A stretch of DNA of 64,000 nt, taken from the NCBI RefSeq assembly GCF_012986595.1, contig NZ_JAAQYM010000006.1, positions 62,001-126,000 of the forward strand, read 5' to 3'. The translations under genes and the position numbers were made by a program. Below the pieces are notes generated by a model that made no database searches, was not told the origin of the DNA, and worked only from the letters and a program-made list of their open reading frames with translations. Source of the stretch: Pseudomonas koreensis. GTDB lineage: Bacteria > Pseudomonadota > Gammaproteobacteria > Pseudomonadales > Pseudomonadaceae. This document shows, one piece after another, positions 1 to 8,867 of the stretch (within the stretch, counting starts at the first letter, position 1; each line of letters begins with the position of its first letter).

Positions 1-541
1 GGTACTCGGCCAACGCACCGGCCCCGATCATCAGCATCCGATAACCCGGCCCCAAGGTATTGAGCATCTGTGTGCCATCGAAGCTGAATTGTTCCGGTGT
101 CGCGGTGGGTTCGAGTGTGACCTGGCCGCTCGCCAACGCCAGGCGCCGGCGCATCAGTTGCCCGGCGTCCAGTTGCGTCAGCAGTTCATCGAGTGACTGC
201 CACGCCGGGTTGAATTCGAGGATCAGTTCAAGCGTGCCGCCGCAGGGCAAGCCGAATCGATGCGCTTCATCGGCGCTGACGCCATAGCGCACCACTTGCG
301 GTGCGCTGTCGCAAAAACCGCTGCCGCCATGGGCGGTGGTGTAGCGATGGATCAGATCGTCTTCGATGCAGCCGCCGGACACGCTACCCACCACGCGACC
401 GTCGTCACGCAAGGCCATCATCGACCCCGTCGGGCGCGGTGACGAACCCCAGGTGCGCGCCACTGTGGCGAGCAGCACACGCTCGCCGGCGGCAAGCCAG
501 TCCCGCGCTGTGCGCAGGACCAGCAAGTCGATACTTTCCAT
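1..541 (-). CDS. XdhC/CoxI family molybdenum hydroxylase maturation factor (3' end beyond window)
   Basis: Reading leftwards from an ATG at 541, an open frame runs off the window edge, so only about 180 N-terminal residues are visible. They begin MESIDLLVLRTARDWLAAG and contain the XdhC/CoxI-type stretches VARTWGSSPRPTGS and SVSGGCIEDDL. A glycine-rich stretch near the visible end (MLMIGAGALAEY) looks like the start of the Rossmann part. XdhC-type proteins help insert the sulfurated Mo cofactor into molybdenum hydroxylases in the cytoplasm. The gene lies 12 bp after the cytochrome gene, last in the operon with the 2Fe-2S and molybdopterin subunits, which fits a maturation role. The ribosome site GAGGAG sits just before the ATG. 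Confidence 0.85.
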   Translation of the reverse strand, partial: MESIDLLVLRTARDWLAAGERVLLATVARTWGSSPRPTGSMMALRDDGRVVGSVSGGCIEDDLIHRYTTAHGGSGFCDSAPQVVRYGVSADEAHRFGLPCGGTLELILEFNPAWQSLDELLTQLDAGQLMRRRLALASGQVTLEPTATPEQFSFDGTQMLNTLGPGYRMLMIGAGALAEY

Positions 542-553
542 CAGGTTCTCCTC

Positions 554-1906
554 TTAACGCATCTGCAGGATGATCGGGCTGCTGCTGGCCGGATCGGTGT
601 GTTCACGCAACTTGCTCACCGTCTGCGCATCAACCGCAGGGCTCTGATTGCCCCAGGTGCTGCGCATGAAGGTCAGCACCTCGGCGATCTGCTGATCCGA
701 CAATTGCTCACGGAAGGCCGGCATGCGATAGGCGTCCGGCACCCCGGCCGCCACCACACGCTGCGAACCGTTGAGGGTGATGTTGATCGCCGAGGCACTT
801 TCCTTGGCCAGTGCAGACGTTGCGCCGGCCAGCGGTGGCATCGATTCGGGCTGACCCTTGCCGTCCAGGCCATGGCACGAGGCGCAGCGCGTCACGTAGG
901 TATGAGCACCGGGCGCGTCCAGACGTTCCGCTGCCGATGCGTTTTGATACTGCCAGGGCGCGCCGTCGCGTTCGCGGTCCCCGGGCAGCGACTTCAGGTA
1001 ATGCGCGATCGCGGTCAAATCCTCATCGTTCATGAACTGCGTAGAGTTGTTGAACGCCTCGGTCATCGAGCCGTAGACCACTGCGTGTTGATTGCGCCCG
1101 GTCTTGAGGAACTGCACGATCTGCGGCTCGCTCCAGCGGCCCAGGCCGGTGTTGTGATCATCGCGCAGGCTCGGTGCGTACCAGCCATCGAGCAAGGCGC
1201 CGGCGAGGTACGGCTTGCCGGATTCATCCAGTGCCTTTTCGTTGAACGCCAGGCCGCGCGGAGTATGGCAACTGCCGCAGTGCCCGGCGCCCTGGACGAG
1301 GTAGGCGCCGCGGTTCCACAGGGCGTCCTGTGATGGTTTGGCGGCGTAGGGTTCGGCATCGACAAACACGCCGTTCCACAGTGCAATCGGCCAGCGCAGG
1401 TTCAACGGCCACGGAATCGCACTCGGGATGTTCGCCTGCTTCACCGGCGCCACGCCTTTCATGAAGAACGCATACAGCGCACGCACGTCGTCATCACTGA
1501 GCTTGGCGTAGGACGGGTAGGGCATCGCCGGATACAGGCGGCGACTGTCGGGCGCCACGCCGTGGCGCACCGCCCGGTCGAAGTCCGCCAGGCTGTAGCG
1601 ACCGATGCCGGTTTGCGTGTCCGGGGTGATATTGGTCGCGTGGATCGCGCCCAGCGGCGTAGCCATTTCCAGGCCACCGGCGAACGGCGCACCGCCCGGC
1701 ACGCTGTGACAGGCCACGCAATCGCTGAGCCGGGCGACGTATTCGCCACGGGCGACCAGCGCCGGGTCGATGTCGGCCACGGCGATCTGATGGTGTTCAA
1801 GGCGCGAGACAGGCTCGCGGGTGACATACCAGGCCAGCAGGCCTGCCGCGACCAGGCATGGCACGGCCAGCCAGCCTGCGGTTCTTGCGAATCGGCTGTT
1901 ATTCAT
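554..1906 (-). CDS. Tri-heme membrane-anchored cytochrome c of the aldehyde/xanthine oxidoreductase operon
   Basis: The 450-residue protein has an N-terminal hydrophobic anchor (about residues 8-27) followed by three cytochrome c domains, each with a heme-binding CXXCH: CVACH at about 63, CGSCH at about 210 and CASCH at about 341. This arrangement is that of cytochrome subunits of membrane dehydrogenases such as alcohol or gluconate dehydrogenase. Placed directly after the molybdopterin subunit, it probably carries electrons from that enzyme to the quinone pool or cytochrome chain. An in-frame TTG lies at 1927, but ATG 1906 is preferred because GGAG lies just upstream and the signal sequence then begins properly (MNNSRFART). 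Confidence 0.9.
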   Translation of the reverse strand: MNNSRFARTAGWLAVPCLVAAGLLAWYVTREPVSRLEHHQIAVADIDPALVARGEYVARLSDCVACHSVPGGAPFAGGLEMATPLGAIHATNITPDTQTGIGRYSLADFDRAVRHGVAPDSRRLYPAMPYPSYAKLSDDDVRALYAFFMKGVAPVKQANIPSAIPWPLNLRWPIALWNGVFVDAEPYAAKPSQDALWNRGAYLVQGAGHCGSCHTPRGLAFNEKALDESGKPYLAGALLDGWYAPSLRDDHNTGLGRWSEPQIVQFLKTGRNQHAVVYGSMTEAFNNSTQFMNDEDLTAIAHYLKSLPGDRERDGAPWQYQNASAAERLDAPGAHTYVTRCASCHGLDGKGQPESMPPLAGATSALAKESASAINITLNGSQRVVAAGVPDAYRMPAFREQLSDQQIAEVLTFMRSTWGNQSPAVDAQTVSKLREHTDPASSSPIILQMR

Positions 1907-1923
1907 GGACGCTCCGGCGCTGA

Positions 1924-4179
1924 TCAAGTGAAGGTGTGTCGGCTCATGGGCAGGCTGCGCACCCGCTGACCGGTCAGCGTCGCCACCGCATTGGCGACGG
2001 CTGGCGCGACGGCGGGCAGCGGCGGTTCGCCAATGCCGCCCATTTTTTCGCCACTCTCGATGACGCGCACGTGGACGCGAGCCATCCGCGCAGGCGGCAG
2101 GATCGGATACAAGTCATAGTTGCGCGCCCGCGGTTTGCCATCCACCCACACGGATTCCTCCACCAGGGTTTGCGACAGCCCCAACGCCACGGCGCCGTTG
2201 ACCTGCGCTTCGACAATCGCCGGATTGACGATGCTGCCCGGGTCAATCGCCTGCCAGATATCGTGCACCTTGACCTGGCCGTGCTCGATGGACACCTCGG
2301 CGATCACCGCCGTCTGGGTGCCGAACGGCGAAGCCATGGCCACGCCGCGCGCACGTTTGCTGCCGTCCTCGGCGGTAAACGGCCCGCGCTTCCAGCCGCC
2401 CGACAGCTCACCCACCGCTTGCAGCAACGTGGTCAACCGCTGGTTATCACGCAGCAGATGCAGGCGCAGTTCGAACGGGTCCTTGCCGCCCTTGTCCGCC
2501 AGTTCGTCAAGGAACGACTCATAGAAAAAGTCGTTGAGGGAATTGCCCACCGAACGCCAGTAACCAAGCATCGCCGGACCTTTGACGTAGATCTGCGCGA
2601 TGCGCTTGTTGGCAATCGCGTAGGACTTGCCCGACAACCCTTCAAGCGCCGTCGGGTCGAGCTTCTCACCCTGCTTGCCGGCGAGGGCTTCGGTTGGGCC
2701 TTCGGTGGCACTGATCGCCTCGATTGCCAGCGGCCAGCCGTCGTTGTCCAGCGCCGCGCGGAAGTTCACCGCCGCAACCGGACGCAGCACGTCACGCAGG
2801 AACTCTTCTTCGCGACTCCAGATCAGTTTGACCGGGCGCCCAACGGCCTTGGACAGGGCGATCGCCTGGGGATACGGACTGGCCGCATCGTAGAGGAAAT
2901 GCCGACCGAAGAATCCACCCAGCAGCGGTGAATGCAGGGTGATGCGCGACGGGTCCAGCCCCGTGCGTTTGGCGATGTCGGCACGGAACATGTCCGGCGC
3001 CTGATTCGGCAACCAGACTTCCAGCGAACCGTCCGGATTGAACCGGGCCAGCGCAGAGGGCGGCTCCAGTTGGCCGTGGTTCAGGTATTGGTTGTGGTAA
3101 GTCGCGTCGATCCGGGTCTTGGCGCTCGCCAGAATCGCAGCCACGTCCCCTTCATTTTCATCATCTTTGGCCGGGCCTTTGTCCTCTGCAAGTCGCTTGA
3201 GCCAGGCATCGCTGGAAAAATCCGCCGGCATCGGCCGCACCTGGCTGTCTGCGGTGGGTTCCTGCCAGTCGACCTGAATCGCTTCCACTGCTCGCTTTGC
3301 ATGCCACCAGCGTTCAGCAACCACCGCCACGGCGCCCGGCAGGCGATGCACGGAATGCACGCCTTTCATCGCCTTGACCTGGTCTTCGTTGCGCAGGTTG
3401 CCCACCGTCATCCCCAGGCGCGGGGCATGTTGAACGGCGGCGTGCAGCATGTCGTCGACCTTCAGGTCGATGCTGTACAGCGCCTTGCCCGTGGACTTGT
3501 CGTAGGCATCGACGCGCTTCACCGGTTTGCCGATCCAGCGGAACTGGCTTGGATCACGCAATTGCACAGAGGCCGGATCGGGAACCGGCAGATCCAGCGC
3601 GTGCTCGGCCAGTTCACCGTAGGCCAGCGAACGGCCCGATTTGGCGTGCACGACTTTGCTAGGTTCGGTGCTCAACTCGCTCACCGGCACCCCCAGTTTT
3701 TGCGCACCGGCCTGCAGCAGCATGGCGCGGGCGAGGGCGCCGAGGCGGCGCATGACCGGGTAACTCATGCGCACCGACATGCTGCCGCCGGTGATGCGCA
3801 GGCCGTTTTCCATCACCACATAAGCTTCACCGGGCGGGGCGGCTTCAACCAGAAAAGTCGCCGGGTCGGCGTCCAGTTCTTCGCCGACAATCTGCGCCAT
3901 TGCGGTGAACGTGCCTTGTCCGCCTTCCATGAACGGGCAGAGCAGGCGCACGCGATTGTCCGGGCGGATCTCGAGAAACGCCGGGACCTGTGTGCCGCGC
4001 TCGGCGCTAGCCGTTGCTGCTGCCGCTTGCACGCGGGTCACCCCCAGCGGCAGACCGAAGCCGAGCACCAGCGCACCGACGGCGGTGCCGGTCAGGAAAC
4101 GCCGACGCGACAGGTTGACCGGGTCATGCAGAGCCAGCACCGAGGCTTCCTGTGCAGGGTCGATTCGAACGTTCATCAT
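1924..4179 (-). CDS. Molybdopterin-binding subunit, isoquinoline 1-oxidoreductase beta (IorB)-like
   Basis: This 751-residue protein belongs to the xanthine dehydrogenase large-subunit family in its membrane-linked IorB-type form. A twin-arginine signal (LSRRRFLTG, about residues 23-31) followed by a hydrophobic stretch implies export of the folded cofactor enzyme to the periplasm. The C-terminal motif MGGIGEPPLP carries the expected catalytic glutamate at about 718, and LLGGFFGRH lies in the cofactor-binding part. It would hydroxylate an aldehyde or N-heterocycle; the substrate cannot be told from sequence. Its ATG overlaps the stop of the 2Fe-2S subunit (ATGA) and is preceded by GGGAGAGG, showing tight co-translation. 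Confidence 0.9.
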   Translation of the reverse strand: MMNVRIDPAQEASVLALHDPVNLSRRRFLTGTAVGALVLGFGLPLGVTRVQAAAATASAERGTQVPAFLEIRPDNRVRLLCPFMEGGQGTFTAMAQIVGEELDADPATFLVEAAPPGEAYVVMENGLRITGGSMSVRMSYPVMRRLGALARAMLLQAGAQKLGVPVSELSTEPSKVVHAKSGRSLAYGELAEHALDLPVPDPASVQLRDPSQFRWIGKPVKRVDAYDKSTGKALYSIDLKVDDMLHAAVQHAPRLGMTVGNLRNEDQVKAMKGVHSVHRLPGAVAVVAERWWHAKRAVEAIQVDWQEPTADSQVRPMPADFSSDAWLKRLAEDKGPAKDDENEGDVAAILASAKTRIDATYHNQYLNHGQLEPPSALARFNPDGSLEVWLPNQAPDMFRADIAKRTGLDPSRITLHSPLLGGFFGRHFLYDAASPYPQAIALSKAVGRPVKLIWSREEEFLRDVLRPVAAVNFRAALDNDGWPLAIEAISATEGPTEALAGKQGEKLDPTALEGLSGKSYAIANKRIAQIYVKGPAMLGYWRSVGNSLNDFFYESFLDELADKGGKDPFELRLHLLRDNQRLTTLLQAVGELSGGWKRGPFTAEDGSKRARGVAMASPFGTQTAVIAEVSIEHGQVKVHDIWQAIDPGSIVNPAIVEAQVNGAVALGLSQTLVEESVWVDGKPRARNYDLYPILPPARMARVHVRVIESGEKMGGIGEPPLPAVAPAVANAVATLTGQRVRSLPMSRHTFT

Positions 4180-4631
4180 GCCTCTCCCTTGCCGGCCAGC
4201 TCATGCACGGCGGCATGAATGGCGTTGTAAGTGCCGCAGCGGCACAGATTGACCATCGCCGCTTCGATCTGCGCATCGCTTGGCTTGGGGTTCTGTTTGA
4301 GCAAAGCGGTGGCGGCCATCACCTGCCCGGACTGGCAATAGCCGCACTGCGCGACTTGCAGATCGACCCAGGTCGCGACGACCCGTTTGCCCACGTCATC
4401 GGCCTCGATCGCCTCAATCGTGGTGACCTCGCGGCCGACCACACCGGCCACCGGCGTGACGCACGAACGCACCACGTTGCCGTCCACCAGCACCGAACAG
4501 GCGCCGCATTGCGCCAGGCCGCAGCCGTATTTGGTACCGGTCATGCCCAAGTCATCGCGGATCACCCACAGCAGGGGCGTATCGGCGTCGGCATCGACCT
4601 GATAGGTCTTCTGGTTGATTCGTAGTTCCAT
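4176..4631 (-). CDS. (2Fe-2S)-binding subunit, isoquinoline 1-oxidoreductase alpha (IorA)-like
   Basis: At 151 residues this is the usual size for the small iron-sulfur subunit. The N-terminal plant-ferredoxin-like cluster is bound by Cys37, 42, 45 and 57 (motif GCGLAQCGAC) and the C-terminal helical cluster by Cys96, 99, 130 and 132 (QCGYCQSGQ and CRCGTY). It passes electrons from the Mo centre of the downstream large subunit to the cytochrome. It is the first gene of the operon and has no export signal of its own, so it probably travels with its Tat-tagged partner. Confidence 0.93.
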   Translation of the reverse strand: MELRINQKTYQVDADADTPLLWVIRDDLGMTGTKYGCGLAQCGACSVLVDGNVVRSCVTPVAGVVGREVTTIEAIEADDVGKRVVATWVDLQVAQCGYCQSGQVMAATALLKQNPKPSDAQIEAAMVNLCRCGTYNAIHAAVHELAGKGEA

Positions 4632-4707
4632 GGTTCACCCGCTGATCATCGGTTGACGTGCATTGTTATAAGCGGTGACACGCGGCGAGGCGCATCACGG
4701 TTTTTCG

Positions 4708-5640
4708 TTAGTTCGCGACTGCGCCGGGCGCGTCTGCCTCGAGTGGCTGCCCGCGCATCAGGGCAATGTCACGACTTGGTGCAGTGCCGAACAGGCGGGC
4801 ATATTCCCGACTGAACTGCGAAGGACTTTCGTAGCCGACCGCAAACGCCGCCCGCGAGACGTCCAGGCGTTCGCTCAGCATCAGCCGCCGGGCCTCGTTC
4901 AGCCGCAGCCATTTCTGGTACTGCAAAGGGCTCATGCCGGTGAGCTGACGGAAATGATGGTGAAAGGTCGGCGCGCTCATCTGCACCCGCGCCGCCAGTT
5001 CATCGATACGCAGCGCGTCGGTGTAATTGACCTTGAGCCAGTCGATGGCCTTGGCGATGCGATAACCCTGACCGTCCACGGCAATGATCTGCCGCAGCCT
5101 GGCGCCCTGATCGGTGTTGAGCAGCCGATAGTGGATTTCCCGCAGGATCAGCGGCGCCAGCACCGGGATCGCCTCGGGTTCATCGAGCAATGCCAGCAGG
5201 CGCTCAAGGGCGTCCTCGAGGGCGGATGACAGGCTGCCAATGCCTGCGCCGGTGTTCATCGACGGCTGCCGTTTCGCCGGCAGACCACCCTTGCTGAGGA
5301 CCTCGGCGAGCATGCCGACATCCAGCTTGAGCACCAGCCCGACGCAGGGGTGTTCGGGGCTGGCACGCAGCACTTCGGAGTTGGCGGGCAGGTCCAGCGA
5401 CGTGACCAGAAACCGCGCCGGGTCGTAGCAGTAACCCTCGCCACCGACCCACAAACGCTTTTCGCCACGGCCCACCAGAATCAGGCTCGGCTCGATCATG
5501 CACACGACCGGGGGCGCCGGCTGGTCGCGCCGAAACAGCGACAGCCCGGGTATGGCCGTGGGGAAGTCACCCGGCACGCTCACGCGCGGGTCTATGTTCA
5601 ACGCCAAGGGTGATTCAGGGCGCAGAGGGGTATCGATCAT
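4708..5640 (-). CDS. AraC family transcriptional regulator
   Basis: The 310-residue protein has an AraC_N-type effector domain (about residues 30-190) and two C-terminal helix-turn-helix motifs (about 205-305), with the typical segments RIDELAARVQMSAPTFHHHF and AFAVGYESPSQFSREYARLF. It lies 76 bp upstream of the molybdenum hydroxylase operon on the same strand and is divergent from the MFS exporter, so it could control either. The tandem 15-bp repeat in the divergent spacer is a candidate binding site. The effector is unknown. Confidence 0.9.
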   Translation of the reverse strand: MIDTPLRPESPLALNIDPRVSVPGDFPTAIPGLSLFRRDQPAPPVVCMIEPSLILVGRGEKRLWVGGEGYCYDPARFLVTSLDLPANSEVLRASPEHPCVGLVLKLDVGMLAEVLSKGGLPAKRQPSMNTGAGIGSLSSALEDALERLLALLDEPEAIPVLAPLILREIHYRLLNTDQGARLRQIIAVDGQGYRIAKAIDWLKVNYTDALRIDELAARVQMSAPTFHHHFRQLTGMSPLQYQKWLRLNEARRLMLSERLDVSRAAFAVGYESPSQFSREYARLFGTAPSRDIALMRGQPLEADAPGAVAN

Positions 5641-5949
5641 GTCGGGTCACTCCTGTTGAACGAACTCTAGTCCGCGCGCGAGATGTTTCCTATCCATCAC
5701 CCTGCATCCTCAGAGGATCAGGCAAGCATTCAAGAGGAATGCACTAGGGCGGAGGCGGATCGACCGGGAGAATGTGTCGAACTGTTGCAGGAGAGCCCTT
5801 GCAAGGAGAGCCCTTACAAATAAAGCCCCTATGCAGACTCAAGCGTGACAATAACGTCCTTTTGGTGATGGACGACGCGACGCAAGCACAGTGAAAAAAT
5901 GCGCGTCCGAGCCGTTGCCCGGACGCCTCTCGCAATACAGGTAGTTCCA
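5641..5949. promoter_or_regulatory. Divergent control region between araC-type regulator and MFS exporter
   Basis: A 309-bp spacer without a convincing gene. It holds a tandem repeat of 15 bp at 5790-5804 and 5805-5819 (GGAGAGCCCTTGCAA then GGAGAGCCCTTACAA, 14 of 15 identical), about 130 bp before the exporter ATG. Direct repeats are the usual target of AraC-type dimers, so this may be an operator; that link is inference. Confidence 0.45.
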
Positions 5950-7146
5950 ATGACTTCTCTTTCTACAGAAAAACGCGGCTGGAGCGCCGTGCTGGCCATG
6001 TCGTTGGCCGCATTTGCCCTGGTCGCTTCAGAGTTCATGCCCGTCAGCCTGCTGACGCCCATTGCCGCAGAACTGCACATCACTGAAGGCCAGGCCGGGC
6101 AGGGGATTTCCGTGTCCGGTGCCTTCGCCTTGCTCACCAGCCTGGTGATTGCCGCGGTTGCCGCGCGCGTCGAGCGCAAGAAGCTGCTGCTGTGCCTGAC
6201 TTTGCTGATGATCGTCTCGGGCACGGTGGTCGCGTTCGCCCCCGGCTACCCGTCATTCATGTTTGGGCGTGCCTTGATCGGCATCGCCATCGGCGGTTTC
6301 TGGTCATTGTCGGCGGCGACCGCCATGCGTCTGGTACCACCCGAGCAAGTGTCCCGGGCGCTGGCCATCGTCAATGGCGGGAACGCGCTGGCCACAGTCA
6401 TCGCCGCGCCGGCGGGCAGCTTTCTCGGCTCGCTGATCGGCTGGCGCGGTGCATTCTTTTGCGTGGTGCCCGTCGCCGCGCTGGCCGCCGTTTGGCTGCT
6501 GATCAGCCTGCCGTCCTTCAAGGCCGAAGGCCGGGGCAACAGTGGCAACGCCCTGCGGTTGATGACACGCTGGCCTGTTGCCTTGGGCATGATCGCCGTC
6601 AGCGTATTTTTCATGGGCCAGTTCATGCTGTTCACTTACCTGCGCCCGTTTCTTGAAGGCGTCACCGGGGTCAGCGTTACGACGTTGTCGTTCATGCTTC
6701 TGGGGCTGGGCCTTGCCGGTTTTATCGGCACCTTCCTGATCGAGCGATTCATCGGCAGCGGTCTCTACCGCACGCTGACGTTGATCCCGCTGATCATGGC
6801 GATTATCGCGCTGGCGCTGGTGAACTTCGGTGCCTCGCCACTGCTCACGGCTGTGCTGCTCGGACTGTGGGGGCTGGTCGCCACCGCGGCGCCCGTGGGC
6901 TGGTGGACATGGCTGGCGCAGACCCTGCCGGACGACGCCGAAGCCGGAGGCGGGTTGCTGGTGGCCATTGTGCAACTGGCGATCGCCGCAGGGGCTATCG
7001 TCGGTGGCCTGGCATTTGACCTGAGCGGTTACAAAGCCACCTTCGAACTGAGTGCGGCGGTATTGGTGCTGGCGTCTGTGTTGGCCTGGCTGGCGGGGCG
7101 CCATGCCACTGCAGCTCATCTTGGCGAATCGAACGCCACAGCCTGA
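5950..7146 (+). CDS. MFS transporter, sugar/nucleoside efflux type (NepI/AraJ-like)
   Basis: The protein of 398 residues has about 12 hydrophobic segments and starts like the drug-proton antiporter-1 group (AAFALVASEFMPVSLLTPIA), as in the purine ribonucleoside exporter NepI and arabinose exporters. The cytoplasmic-loop motif appears as ARVERKKLL, and the motif-C-like GNALATVIAAPAGSFLG is in TM5. It acts in the inner membrane as a proton-driven exporter; the substrate is uncertain. ATG 5950 (MTSLSTEKRG) was chosen over the upstream in-frame ATG at 5899 because the extra 17 residues are not typical of the family. Divergent from the AraC-type regulator. Confidence 0.85.
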   Translation: MTSLSTEKRGWSAVLAMSLAAFALVASEFMPVSLLTPIAAELHITEGQAGQGISVSGAFALLTSLVIAAVAARVERKKLLLCLTLLMIVSGTVVAFAPGYPSFMFGRALIGIAIGGFWSLSAATAMRLVPPEQVSRALAIVNGGNALATVIAAPAGSFLGSLIGWRGAFFCVVPVAALAAVWLLISLPSFKAEGRGNSGNALRLMTRWPVALGMIAVSVFFMGQFMLFTYLRPFLEGVTGVSVTTLSFMLLGLGLAGFIGTFLIERFIGSGLYRTLTLIPLIMAIIALALVNFGASPLLTAVLLGLWGLVATAAPVGWWTWLAQTLPDDAEAGGGLLVAIVQLAIAAGAIVGGLAFDLSGYKATFELSAAVLVLASVLAWLAGRHATAAHLGESNATA

Positions 7147-7242
7147 CCAGGCCATGCCCTCTGTTGCACCGTCAGTCGCCTTCACTGAACACTGCAGACG
7201 CGCAGCCCTCTACCGACTCACAACTCACCAGGGCGATAAACC

Positions 7243-7464
7243 ATGAGCGACGGTCGGAAAGAGCAGGCGCTGGTCGCCTGGCAAAAATTACTCGAAACGC
7301 CAGAGATCCGCATGGACGCCGAGGATCAGTACGACGAGTTGCTGAAAATGGCCGACTCGATGGAACTGGAAGGGCTGATCAATGCGACTGAATGGCGTCA
7401 ACTCGTGCAAAAGGCCGGCACGAATTTCGCCCAGACAACAGAGGGGCTTTTGGGGGGGACGTAG
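7243..7464 (+). CDS. Small hypothetical protein, acidic helical
   Basis: A 73-residue protein starting MSDGRKEQALVAWQ. It is acidic, predicted mostly helical and without signal peptide or membrane segment. I do not recognise a family. It follows the MFS exporter by 96 bp on the same strand and has a modest ribosome site (AGGGCG). The codon pattern is like that of its neighbours, which supports it being a real gene. Confidence 0.6.
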   Translation: MSDGRKEQALVAWQKLLETPEIRMDAEDQYDELLKMADSMELEGLINATEWRQLVQKAGTNFAQTTEGLLGGT

Positions 7465-7680
7465 AGACTCGCGAACGGAGGGCGCTCAGTTGCTGCTCTT
7501 GGCCGCATGGGGGCGCTCGTAAGCGCCAGTAATCGGTCAGAAGCCACCACTCAACATGACTCGATAATTCGCTTCTGACAGTGCATGATTCTGCTCGCTA
7601 GAACCCAGGCGTGGCATTGAAGTCAAAAGCGCAAAGCCTGCCCGCCTGCAAAATGAGCCTTGTGAAATGGAATTCATCTC

Positions 7681-8112
7681 ATGTTCGAACGTAATAAACT
7701 GGTTCCGGAGTTGATGGTAACCAGCCTGGAGAGCAGCTTGGCTTTTTGGGTCTCTTGCCTGGGGTTCAGAGTGGCTTATCAACGCCCTGAAGACGGATTT
7801 GCGTACCTTGATTTAAATGGTGCTCAAGTCATGCTTGAGCAGGTTGATTCGGACGCGGGTCAATGGCTGACCGCGCCTTTGTCTAAGCCGTATGGCAGAG
7901 GCATCAACCTACAGATAGACGTTGAGGCAGTTGCACCCATCATGCAAAAACTTGATCAGGCTGGATTTTCTCTCTATCGAGAATGCAAAGACACCTGGTA
8001 CAGGGCTGAGGACGTAGAAGTTGGCCAGCGTGAATTCATCGTCCAGGATGACGATGGTTATCTCGTCAGGTTGGTAGAGCGACTGGGCGAGCGACCCGCT
8101 TGCTCAATCTGA
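7681..8112 (+). CDS. VOC family (glyoxalase/bleomycin resistance-like) protein
   Basis: This 143-residue protein has the paired beta-alpha-beta-beta-beta pattern of vicinal oxygen chelate proteins. It opens with LVPELMVTSLESSLAFWVSC, then LGFRVAYQRPEDGFAYLDLN, and ends with QDDDGYLVRLVERLG. Such proteins are often annotated as bleomycin resistance proteins because they resemble Ble, which binds the drug in the cytoplasm; whether this one does is unknown. It stands alone, and its coding sequence is noticeably less GC-rich than the neighbours, which suggests recent gain. Confidence 0.8.
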   Translation: MFERNKLVPELMVTSLESSLAFWVSCLGFRVAYQRPEDGFAYLDLNGAQVMLEQVDSDAGQWLTAPLSKPYGRGINLQIDVEAVAPIMQKLDQAGFSLYRECKDTWYRAEDVEVGQREFIVQDDDGYLVRLVERLGERPACSI

Positions 8113-8293
8113 ATCTGCACCAAGCCGACCGTCAGTCTTGGGTCAAAAGTCGAGTTGAACAGCCGCAAAGCTGACTCAACAGATCCGCATCACGCCGAAA
8201 TAGTGCGTGGAGTGATCCAAGCCTCAGGAGAGAGAGTCTGTAAAGGCGTGGTCGCCGTTGTTGCTTCTGAGCGGGTTCTGAGTACACACAAAC

Positions 8294-8323
8294 GACAAGG
8301 CCCCGACTATTCAGGGCCTTGTC
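8294..8323 (-). terminator. Hairpin after the GAF-domain gene
   Basis: A perfect 10-bp stem (GACAAGGCCC at 8294-8303 with GGGCCTTGTC at 8314-8323) lies 5 bp after the stop of the GAF gene. The following U-tract on the minus strand is weak (GTTTGTGTG), so termination strength is uncertain. Confidence 0.6.
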
Positions 8324-8327
8324 TTGG

Positions 8328-8867
8328 TTATTCTGTAACCCGTGAACCGTTCTTGCTGTAGCCGCTGCCGGGCTCTGTCAAATTCGAGTAGAAGATGCAG
8401 CCGATCAGTCTGGCGAACAGGCCTAAAGTGTCCGCCAGATCCGGGTCGTCGAATATGACGGCCCTGGAGTCCAAAGCACACAGCGCGCCCCACAGTTGTC
8501 CATCGGGAAGGAAAATGGGCGCGCCGGCGTAGCTTTCAATCAAATATTGTTTGACCACCGGACGCGTCGAGAACCTGCCGTCGCGACTGATTTCTGGCAC
8601 GAAAAGCACTTGGGGATCTCTTCGAAACTCGCTGCACAGCGTGGTCTCGAGTTCCAGTGTGTCGCCGGTGTTGATCCCCAGTTCGATCGGATCGTACGCG
8701 GAGCAGACGATCCATTCCGTGTCGGTGAATTTTGCGATCGCCGCAAAGCGCGTCCCGGTCATGCGTGTGACGAGCTGGAGAATATTGGTAGTGGCTTCTA
8801 TTTCAGCGATAGAGGAACGTTCCTCCGCGCTTAGCAACGCTCTGTGAATGGTGTCACTGAGAGGCAT
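8328..8867 (-). CDS. GAF domain-containing protein
   Basis: The 179-residue protein is almost wholly one GAF sensor domain: an N-terminal helix (SAEERSSIAEIEATTNILQL), then the core with SAYDPIELGINTGDTLELE, and the GAF signature stretch ESYAGAPIFLPDGQLWGALC near residue 125. It has no output domain, so it probably binds a small ligand and acts through a partner. I chose ATG 8867 (MPLSDTIHRALL) rather than the upstream start at 8960 because GGAG lies 8 nt before it and the extra residues do not fit the fold. Divergent from the fimbrial operon. Confidence 0.82.
   Translation of the reverse strand: MPLSDTIHRALLSAEERSSIAEIEATTNILQLVTRMTGTRFAAIAKFTDTEWIVCSAYDPIELGINTGDTLELETTLCSEFRRDPQVLFVPEISRDGRFSTRPVVKQYLIESYAGAPIFLPDGQLWGALCALDSRAVIFDDPDLADTLGLFARLIGCIFYSNLTEPGSGYSKNGSRVTE

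Noticed and set aside
8155..8361. A 68-residue plus-strand frame after the VOC gene
   Set aside because: It starts with TTG, lacks a ribosome site and reads through the hairpin and the end of the GAF gene.
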